Shown here: one piece after another, positions 24,401 through 29,713 of the stretch | How positions within the stretch are numbered: position 1 is the stretch's first letter | Layout of the letters: the number at the start of each line of letters is the position of its first letter | IMG/VR virus record: IMGVR_UViG_3300009079_000081 | Coordinates: 1-29,713 of that record | Reading direction: 5' to 3' (one strand) | Length of the DNA stretch: 29,713 bases | Source of the DNA: a virus | Position numbers and translations under genes: made by a program | The notes under the pieces: model-generated | What the model saw: only the letters and a program-made list of their open reading frames with translations | Database searches by the model: none | What the model was told of the DNA's origin: nothing

Positions 24401-25342
24401 AAAGAGATTGGATCAAAAGCTTATGTTAAACCAGATAGTGCATTTGGAGAACAAACAGCAAGTGCTAGAATAGCTCAAGCTAAACAACAAACTCCTCCTG
24501 CTGATAGAGTAGAGATAGCAGATGTATACGAACCTGAAGCAACAACAACTACAGAAGAAACTACTAAAACAAATTGGTGGGACACAGCATCAACTGCATT
24601 TAATGCAATACTTCCTAGTATTAGACCAAGTGATGCAGAAGGATTAGATACAGCTCAGTTATATCCAGAGATGTTTGCTATGGCTACTAACCAAGTGGCT
24701 CCTGTACAAGCACAAACATTCCAACCTGATTTAGGAGTTCCTTATGATATATCATATCAAGATCAGTTGAATGCTAATCAAGCAGACTATAGAGCAGCAC
24801 AAAGAATGATGGGTTATAACCCAGCAGCTCAAGCTAATCTAAATGCACAGAAGTATCAGGCTAACCAATCTGTATTAGCTGATCAGTTCAGAGCTAACCA
24901 AGCAATGAAAGATAAAGTGTATGGTGAGAATAGAAACATGCTTAATCAAGCTAAACTTACTAACCTTGGTATCTTTGATAAGCAATACGAAAGACAAACA
25001 GAAGCATTAGCTAATACAAAAGCTACAACACAAGCTGCTTTGAATTCTATATCTGATAAGTATGCTAAGAATAAATTAGAGAACAGAGAGTTGAAAACAT
25101 ATGAGAATATGTACAACTATAGATTTGGTCCTAACTTCAGAGCACAGAACATGAATCCTTTAGCACAGTTTGATACAGATTATAAAGGAGCTTCAGCAGA
25201 AGAACTCGATGCTATGTCAGCTTATAAAAAAGCATTAGCTAAAAGAGAAGCTGCTGAAGAAAAGAAAAAGAAACCTTCATTAGCTGGAGAAAGTATTGCC
25301 AAAAGAAATGGTTCTATCGTAAAATCTTACAAGAATATATAA
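21461..25342 (+). CDS. crAss-like cargo/internal virion protein with M15-type peptidase and peptidoglycan-binding domains
   Basis: This 1293-residue protein has an N-terminus (MKAQILKIAGVKSEKEFYKK, then FMKKHGKEFKKAQ) that I recall as a conserved start in this phage group. Gly/Ala-rich stretches at about 108-141 and 376-412 could cross or disturb a membrane. Residues about 500-590 carry GGGAETISRNPYLPGTGETI and FRGKSHEEYS, typical of cargo proteins. Residues about 745-845 form a D,D/L,D-peptidase domain of the M15 type, with SRHSTGEAMDL (H777, D784) and GHLHIGL (H833, H835) supplying the zinc and active-site pattern. Residues about 930-1005 (VTQEAFDTAKKEN, YQNAFNTKAKEIGS, DSAFGEQTASA) look like a peptidoglycan-binding fold. 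The end is Gln/Lys-rich and helical. I infer cutting of cell-wall cross-links during genome entry. The GIY-YIG gene precedes it by 13 bases. Confidence 0.75.
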   Translation: MKAQILKIAGVKSEKEFYKKFPSEEAFMKKHGKEFKKAQTGAAINASQVRQPAFKPLSYQDQVDDVDKMLTGSTAAQRQELALKQQAASKDSGSGGGFDIAGLMKLAGGAMQGGEGMEGIGDLGGAASGAGAGVAAAARYGADIPMAQDGDWYSKNPIGGSTSYGQVQPVSGLKSAGSTNPLATGGTGGFDVSKLGPQGVGSKAEDNTWSKVGGALGKYAGPVGDVISGIGELKKEKEARKAAEQARDVSKISLQAATSVDVDARRQQSENIAKQREAQMPVNTGEEFFPIYGVGTNVLARNGMMLQGGGEIQNTYDPYDIYEDSGYEPLNDSNVKQYYHGGRLHKMQDGGGTPWGAIGQKATGIGQSLMGGQNAGGKIGGTIGSSIGNAIVPGLGGAIGGFVGGLAGNALDTNAKRMKKAQDATQRNMQGMANANMAKGIQAQNQSYMEDGGWVSNDWTPQVIASFGGLDEQEVYDYAHEGMDTLRAGGHLRDYTPPSDRAMEIYEDGGEIQSYGLGGELQTHWGGGAETISRNPYLPGTGETIMFRGKSHEEYSPNGETGIGVTYGGNPVEVERGEPMVELEEGGTIDPETGEVQKSGVVFGNLQIPNQYIDMLGDKNAKGKKFKNYVADLSKIEEKQNTIIDKSSKELNALDPVNSFDKLKLTALQANIQGANMKLKDLADKKINAASLQNAINDTAEEHGLVADDLARGKAKVDKKALRDYAEYGKQMFADGGSIIDPLEQLKELLGNKGFDYKQSSGIRTGSKTKQGKASRHSTGEAMDLTFPKLGKDSYNAMLQDPEIAQFMLDNNLTAIDEYDDDIRKQTGGSGGHLHIGLDKGTAVADRFRNQAQALYGAKTPATTTDNTTSAATTTTEITKPPKMTTAEAISKGFKYNPTTKQYEKTVKGVQATDTATNEGTALEKIPAGQKRGTSGLYGKVTQEAFDTAKKENPWFDWTGFDPSKKADVLRYQNAFNTKAKEIGSKAYVKPDSAFGEQTASARIAQAKQQTPPADRVEIADVYEPEATTTTEETTKTNWWDTASTAFNAILPSIRPSDAEGLDTAQLYPEMFAMATNQVAPVQAQTFQPDLGVPYDISYQDQLNANQADYRAAQRMMGYNPAAQANLNAQKYQANQSVLADQFRANQAMKDKVYGENRNMLNQAKLTNLGIFDKQYERQTEALANTKATTQAALNSISDKYAKNKLENRELKTYENMYNYRFGPNFRAQNMNPLAQFDTDYKGASAEELDAMSAYKKALAKREAAEEKKKKPSLAGESIAKRNGSIVKSYKNI

Positions 25343-25383
25343 TTAAACTCATTATAAAACATTACTACAAAATGTTATTAAAT

Positions 25384-25414
25384 TTTGATAGTATAATAAT
25401 TTAAATTAAATTTG
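25384..25414 (+). promoter_or_regulatory. Consensus Bacteroidetes-type promoter
   Basis: TTTG (25384-25387), a 19-base spacer, then TAAATTTG (25407-25414), a perfect match to TAnnTTTG and followed by C. It sits in the 109-base gap before the ATG at 25452, leaving a short leader. This is the form recognised by the primary sigma factor of Bacteroidetes, so the downstream genes can be read by host polymerase. Confidence 0.72.
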
Positions 25415-25420
25415 CTAATC

Positions 25421-25436
25421 TACATATTTATATGTA
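25421..25436 (+). promoter_or_regulatory. Inverted repeat at or just after the probable transcription start
   Basis: TACATA (25421-25426) pairs with TATGTA (25431-25436) across TTTA. It lies 6 bases after the -7 element and could be an operator or a small leader hairpin. In AT-rich DNA chance is a real alternative. Confidence 0.35.
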
Positions 25437-25451
25437 TTAAAATAACAGACT

Positions 25452-27980
25452 ATGGCTTCATGGGCAGATAAAATACCAACTTTCAATCCTTACGTACAAC
25501 AACTTCCTGTAGATGCTATGGTGAAGGTTGGTATGGCTAAACAAGCTCAGTATGAGGAAGGGGTACAAAAGATACAAACAAGTATTGACAATGTTGCAGG
25601 ACTTGATGTTGCTAATGATGTAGATAAAAAGTATTTACAATCTAAACTTAACTCATTAGGTAATAACTTAAAATTGGTAGCTGCTGGAGATTTTTCTAAT
25701 TTCCAGTTAGTCAACTCTGTTTCTGGTATGGCTAAGCAAATTACCAAAGATCAGAACGTAATCAATGCTGTAAGTTCTACATCGTGGTTGAGAAAGCAAC
25801 AAGCTGAAATGGAAAAAGCTATTTCAGAAGGAAAATCTTCACAAGCTAATCAATGGGACTTTGGAGAAAAGGCAAATAGATATTTAAATTCTACTAAAGC
25901 TGGAGAAAAGTTTAATGGAAGATACACTCAATATACAGATGTAAACAAAAAATGGTTAGAAGTTTTTAAAACTTTACATCCTAGTATAACAGAAGAGGAT
26001 ATGCCATATGTTAAAAATAATGATGGCACTATAAATTATGGTAAGACAGCTGCAGCAATGACTGAAATAAGTAAAGAAACAGTATCTGAACAACAGATAG
26101 CAGATGCATTACGTTCTAGTTTAACTCCTGATGATCTAAATCAATTATCTATAAATGGTAGATACCAATTTCAAAGTGCTGGTCCAGAACAATTAAATCA
26201 ATACTCTACAAAAAAATATGAAAGTGCAGTTAAAGGATATGATGGTTATATAAAACATTTTGAAGGTCTTGCTAACATGAGCAATGCTGATCCTGAAGTA
26301 AAGAAACAAGCATTAGCATCAATTGATTATTATAAAAAAGCTAAAGAGAATGCTAAGATAGAATTATCAGAAGATCTTGAATTGTCAATTAGTAATCCCG
26401 ATGAAGCTAAATCTAAAATTTATAAGAATGGAGCCATAGAAGAATTTGCACATGCCTATTCTTGGGAAAGTAATAAATTAAAAATTTCAGAAAATCCTAT
26501 ATTAAGTGCTGAGTACAAAGAAAAGAATTATCGTTTAGACGTGGCTAAATATGATTTATCTGTTAAAGCTGAAAAATTTAACCAATGGAAAGATATAAAA
26601 ACTTTAGAAAATTCAGATAGAGATTATGATTTAAAACTTAAAGAGTTAGTTCTCAAAACTACAGGAAGTCAAAGTGGTGCTGTTGTATATGGTGGTAAAG
26701 CTACAAATATAAAAGATCCATTAACAGCTATGAATAATGATGCTGTAGAGTCTGACGCTGCTGCTAATTCTATTATATCTAAGTATGCAAAAGCAAACAA
26801 TGTTAATTTTGATACAGCACAGAAAAGATTTGAAGCATACAGAAGAGGAGATAAAACTGCTATTGATAGTAGATGGCAAGGTGAAGCTCAAAACTGGAAA
26901 AAGAATACAACAGAATCTGAAAATATTTTAGAAGCAATTGCCTTAACTAAAAAAGAAGTATATAGTTCTGATGAAGCTAAAATAGCTAACGCTAAATTTA
27001 AAGCTGATGTTAATGCACTTCCTGCTTTAAAATATAATATTAATGGTAAAGTGTACTCTTTTACGAAAGAAGAATTAGTTGAGTACACAAAAAAAACTAA
27101 ACCTATCACTGCAACTTATGGTTTAAATATTACTAATAAACCATTAACATTAAAAGAAAAAATTCTAGATAGTATTTCAAAAAATGATATTACAGCAGCA
27201 AATAATTTAAATAGATATCGTGTTGCTGTTGATAATAACTATAGAAATATTAAAAAATTAGATGATAGAGTTAATGAGATATTGTTAGATAGAAATGGAT
27301 CATATGTTCCAGCTGTCTATAATATGAATGTAACAAATAAAGAAGGTGCTACGTCTAGAGATAATATGGAAGGAATAGCTATGAATGCATTATTAAAATT
27401 TGGTACAACACTAGGAGGTCAAAAAGGAGGTGCAGAAACTTTAAGTGCTGACAAAGTTAATATAGCAAGAGGGTGGTTAGCTGGAGAAGGTAAAGATGAT
27501 ATACAGTATAAAAGACTTAAACAAGGTAAAAAGCAATATATTGTAATGATTAAAGGTGCTGAAGAAATTGTTGTACCATTAACAAATGAAGAAATACCGT
27601 TTCTACCTAAAAATGAAAATGAACCTTCTCCTGTAGAAGCTGATGTAATATCATTACAAGAAAAATTTAACGGTACAACAAATTATAAACATATTCCTCA
27701 TAAAGGATATTTTCAACCAGAAGATTTTACAAATGTTAAAAACTTAAATGTAACAGCTGATCTTGAATGGGATGAAAGTAATCATTCATTGAATTACATT
27801 AACTATAATATTAAACTTCCATCAGGTTGGTATTACATGCAACTAGAAGGATATAAAATGAGTGCTGATGAAGCTGCAAAAGTTATACAAGGAAATACAG
27901 ATAATCAGATAAAGCAACTGTTCTTAAATAATCCTAAAGTTGGTTCAAAGATTAAAAAAGAAATACTAAACCTTAAATAA
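25452..27980 (+). CDS. crAss-like internal virion (cargo) protein
   Basis: This 842-residue protein opens with the phrase IPTFNPYVQQLPVDAMVKVG, followed by KQAQYEEGVQKIQTSIDNVA, GLDVANDVDKKYLQSKLNSL and AAGDFSNFQLVNSV. I recall this block as highly conserved in an internal protein of crAss-like phages encoded after the muzzle and first cargo genes. The rest is largely charged and helical, with long coiled-coil-like stretches, and has no transmembrane segment or enzyme motif that I can see. It has its own consensus promoter upstream, unusual in this packed gene string, and ends in tandem TAATAA, 7 bases before the next ATG. It is probably stored in the capsid or tail and ejected with DNA, perhaps lining a channel. 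Confidence 0.65.
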   Translation: MASWADKIPTFNPYVQQLPVDAMVKVGMAKQAQYEEGVQKIQTSIDNVAGLDVANDVDKKYLQSKLNSLGNNLKLVAAGDFSNFQLVNSVSGMAKQITKDQNVINAVSSTSWLRKQQAEMEKAISEGKSSQANQWDFGEKANRYLNSTKAGEKFNGRYTQYTDVNKKWLEVFKTLHPSITEEDMPYVKNNDGTINYGKTAAAMTEISKETVSEQQIADALRSSLTPDDLNQLSINGRYQFQSAGPEQLNQYSTKKYESAVKGYDGYIKHFEGLANMSNADPEVKKQALASIDYYKKAKENAKIELSEDLELSISNPDEAKSKIYKNGAIEEFAHAYSWESNKLKISENPILSAEYKEKNYRLDVAKYDLSVKAEKFNQWKDIKTLENSDRDYDLKLKELVLKTTGSQSGAVVYGGKATNIKDPLTAMNNDAVESDAAANSIISKYAKANNVNFDTAQKRFEAYRRGDKTAIDSRWQGEAQNWKKNTTESENILEAIALTKKEVYSSDEAKIANAKFKADVNALPALKYNINGKVYSFTKEELVEYTKKTKPITATYGLNITNKPLTLKEKILDSISKNDITAANNLNRYRVAVDNNYRNIKKLDDRVNEILLDRNGSYVPAVYNMNVTNKEGATSRDNMEGIAMNALLKFGTTLGGQKGGAETLSADKVNIARGWLAGEGKDDIQYKRLKQGKKQYIVMIKGAEEIVVPLTNEEIPFLPKNENEPSPVEADVISLQEKFNGTTNYKHIPHKGYFQPEDFTNVKNLNVTADLEWDESNHSLNYINYNIKLPSGWYYMQLEGYKMSADEAAKVIQGNTDNQIKQLFLNNPKVGSKIKKEILNLK

Positions 27981-27987
27981 TAAACCT

Positions 27988-29713
27988 ATGCCAGATTTTG
28001 ATAAAAATCTTCAACCTATAATTGAAAGTACAAAGTTTCCTGGATTTGATTTAAATGTACAAGAAGTAAGACCACAACCTATGCCAGATCTGTTATCAGG
28101 GTTTGGTGGAGGAACTTCTGATCATACTGAAAAAGATATTTATGATATATTAGGACAAGCTCAAGCAAATTCTAGACAGAAAGGTAGAGGTGTTAGGGTT
28201 ATGGATGCTCAATTAGTAGCTAATAAAAGATATGATTTCTTTAATCCTACTATAGAGAACTATGAAGACTTTGCATCTTATGGTCAATCTGGTTGGGAGA
28301 AAGCTAGGAATGGTGTACTTAAAGGAACTAATCTAGCAGGTACAACAGTACTTGGTGGGTTTGGTATGTTATATGGTATAGGTAAATCTTTGTTTGGTTC
28401 AGAACATAAACTATCTAGTATATGGGATAATGAGATTATGCAAGGGTTAGATAAATGGAATAACAAAGTTGATCAAGAGTATCTACCTAATTACTATTCT
28501 GAAAAAGAAACAAATGCAGATTGGTATGATAGAGATAACTGGATGACTACTAATTTTCTATTTGATAAAGTTATTAAGAATGCTGGATTTGCTGTAGGAG
28601 CAGTATATTCTGGTAACATAGCTAATGGAGTGTTAGGTGCAGCTGGTGCTGTTATAGGAGAGTCAGCTATGGCTAGAGCTATAGCTATGGAATCTTCTCA
28701 AGTATTCAAAGCATTTGCTCCATTATTAAAGAATACAGCAAGAGCTTTTTCTAAAGCTAAAAATATTGAAGCTTCGGAAGTATTAAAAAAAGGTATAACA
28801 TCTATTGCAGATGTAGCAGACCAATCTTCACAGATAGCAAAAATTGCTAAGATAACAAATCAATTTAATAATTTTAGTGATGCTGCAAGAAGAACAGCAA
28901 TAGCTGCTTATTCATCAGGAGGTGAAGCTACATTTGAAGCATTACAAACTTCTAATGAGCATAGAACTAATTTAATTAATAATTATAAAAATACACATGG
29001 AGGAGTTGGTCCTACAGGAAAAGATTTATCAGATATTGATAATGAAGTTGCTGATGTAGGAAGAGCTTCTTTCTTAGGTAATATGGCTTTGTTATCTATA
29101 ACAGAATATGTGCAGCTTCCTAAGTTATTAGGAAGTTCATACGCTGCTGAGAGACAAGCTTCAAATAGTTTATTAGGGAAAGCAGATGATGTTCTTCTTG
29201 ACAAAGGGAAATATATAGCTAAAGAAGCTACAACTAAGTTTGGTAAATTATATAACAGAGCTGCAGGAGTAAGTAGATATGTTTTTGATCCTAAAGAAGG
29301 TGGTCAAGAATTAGGACAATATGCTTTACAAGTAGGAACACAAAACTATTATAAAAAATCTAGAGAGACAGGTGCTGCAAATATGTGGACTGATGGATTT
29401 GTTTATGGATTTGTTGGAACAGATGAAAAAGGAGAAGATGTTGGAGCTTTAACTTCTAAAGCAGGTGCTGAAGGTGGTATAATAGGTGCATTTACTGGAG
29501 GAGTTATGCAAGCAAGATCAACTTATGCTACAAAGAAACAAGCTAAAACAGGAACTGCTAACTTTTTAAATTTACTTAATGATGCACCAACATTTAGAGA
29601 TGCATTTAAAGATAAATTAGATTCAGCTAATAGAGGTATTAAACTTCAAGAACAACAACAAGATGCTGTACTTAGTGGTGATAAATTAGAAGCTATTGAT
29701 TTAAGATCAGACA
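27988..29713 (+). CDS. N-terminal part of a large crAss-like internal virion protein (3' end outside window)
   Basis: The frame opens at an ATG at 27988 and stays open for 575 codons to the window edge, so no stop is seen. The start (PDFDKNLQPIIESTKFPGFD) leads to RYDFFNPTIENYEDFASYGQ, which I recall as strongly conserved in a giant internal protein of crAss-like phages. Gly/Ala-rich hydrophobic segments lie at about residues 111-130 and 195-230, followed by helical segments and another glycine-rich hydrophobic stretch near 490-510. Such segments could insert into the host membrane during DNA ejection. In related phages the genes in this position are very long, and some carry a virion RNA polymerase; no polymerase motif is in the visible part. 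It shares the transcript of the preceding gene. Confidence 0.7.
   Translation, partial: MPDFDKNLQPIIESTKFPGFDLNVQEVRPQPMPDLLSGFGGGTSDHTEKDIYDILGQAQANSRQKGRGVRVMDAQLVANKRYDFFNPTIENYEDFASYGQSGWEKARNGVLKGTNLAGTTVLGGFGMLYGIGKSLFGSEHKLSSIWDNEIMQGLDKWNNKVDQEYLPNYYSEKETNADWYDRDNWMTTNFLFDKVIKNAGFAVGAVYSGNIANGVLGAAGAVIGESAMARAIAMESSQVFKAFAPLLKNTARAFSKAKNIEASEVLKKGITSIADVADQSSQIAKIAKITNQFNNFSDAARRTAIAAYSSGGEATFEALQTSNEHRTNLINNYKNTHGGVGPTGKDLSDIDNEVADVGRASFLGNMALLSITEYVQLPKLLGSSYAAERQASNSLLGKADDVLLDKGKYIAKEATTKFGKLYNRAAGVSRYVFDPKEGGQELGQYALQVGTQNYYKKSRETGAANMWTDGFVYGFVGTDEKGEDVGALTSKAGAEGGIIGAFTGGVMQARSTYATKKQAKTGTANFLNLLNDAPTFRDAFKDKLDSANRGIKLQEQQQDAVLSGDKLEAIDLRSD

Noticed and set aside
25358-25376. 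Possible terminator after the 1293-residue cargo gene (AACATT ... AATGTT)
   Set aside because: Only six A/T-rich pairs with no clear T-tract; too weak to call.
28284-29204. Open frames on the - strand opposite the last gene
   Set aside because: They lie opposite a 575-codon open + frame with recognisable conserved blocks.
1-29713. tRNA genes or integrase/attachment sites
   Set aside because: Gaps between genes are too small, and I saw no cloverleaf, integrase or repeat pair that would support them.

Overview
The window is a nearly fully coding, AT-rich piece of a tailed-phage genome, with every gene on the + strand. Several things point to a crAss-like phage (order Crassvirales) infecting a Bacteroidota host. 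The gene starts lack Shine-Dalgarno sites and have A/T-rich leaders instead. One intergenic region carries a perfect Bacteroidetes-type promoter (TTTG-N19-TAAATTTG). From memory of the group, I also recognise crAss-like tail-hub, neck-ring, muzzle, cargo and internal virion proteins in the expected order. Family assignments rest on my reading of the protein sequences; no search was run.

Layout. (1) 1-218 is the end of a Thr-tailed protein, closed by a strong intrinsic terminator. (2) 308-8753 is the tail hub, fibre and adhesin module: two hub-like proteins separated by a 29-residue Cys-rich microprotein, a tail-collar fibre, a long fibre, a concanavalin/LamG-like fibre protein, and four tandem adhesin genes. 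The adhesins share an N-terminal 'GPFNLYS' domain but have unrelated C-terminal domains, one of them a delta-60-repeat propeller. The module ends at paired hairpins, the second a strong terminator (8813-8845). (3) From about 8890 a probable promoter opens the neck operon: an HTH/metallophosphoesterase protein, three neck or ring proteins, then the muzzle. The muzzle appears split into a 1754-residue and a 288-residue protein. (4) 18512-25342 holds two cargo-like proteins with a free-standing GIY-YIG homing endonuclease between them. The second carries an M15-type peptidase and a probable peptidoglycan-binding domain. (5) After the Bacteroidetes-type promoter at 25384-25414 come a conserved internal virion protein and the start of a very large internal virion protein that runs off the window.

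How they work together. The hub and fibre genes build the host-recognition apparatus. The ring proteins and muzzle build the short tail. The cargo and internal proteins are probably stored in the virion and ejected with the DNA, helping to cross the cell wall and possibly to modify the host.

The most unusual feature is an adhesin economy. The same small modules and Cys-flanked poly-Thr linkers occur in the adhesin array, in a hub protein and in the muzzle. In the muzzle they appear to have been inserted at the point where that protein is now broken in two.
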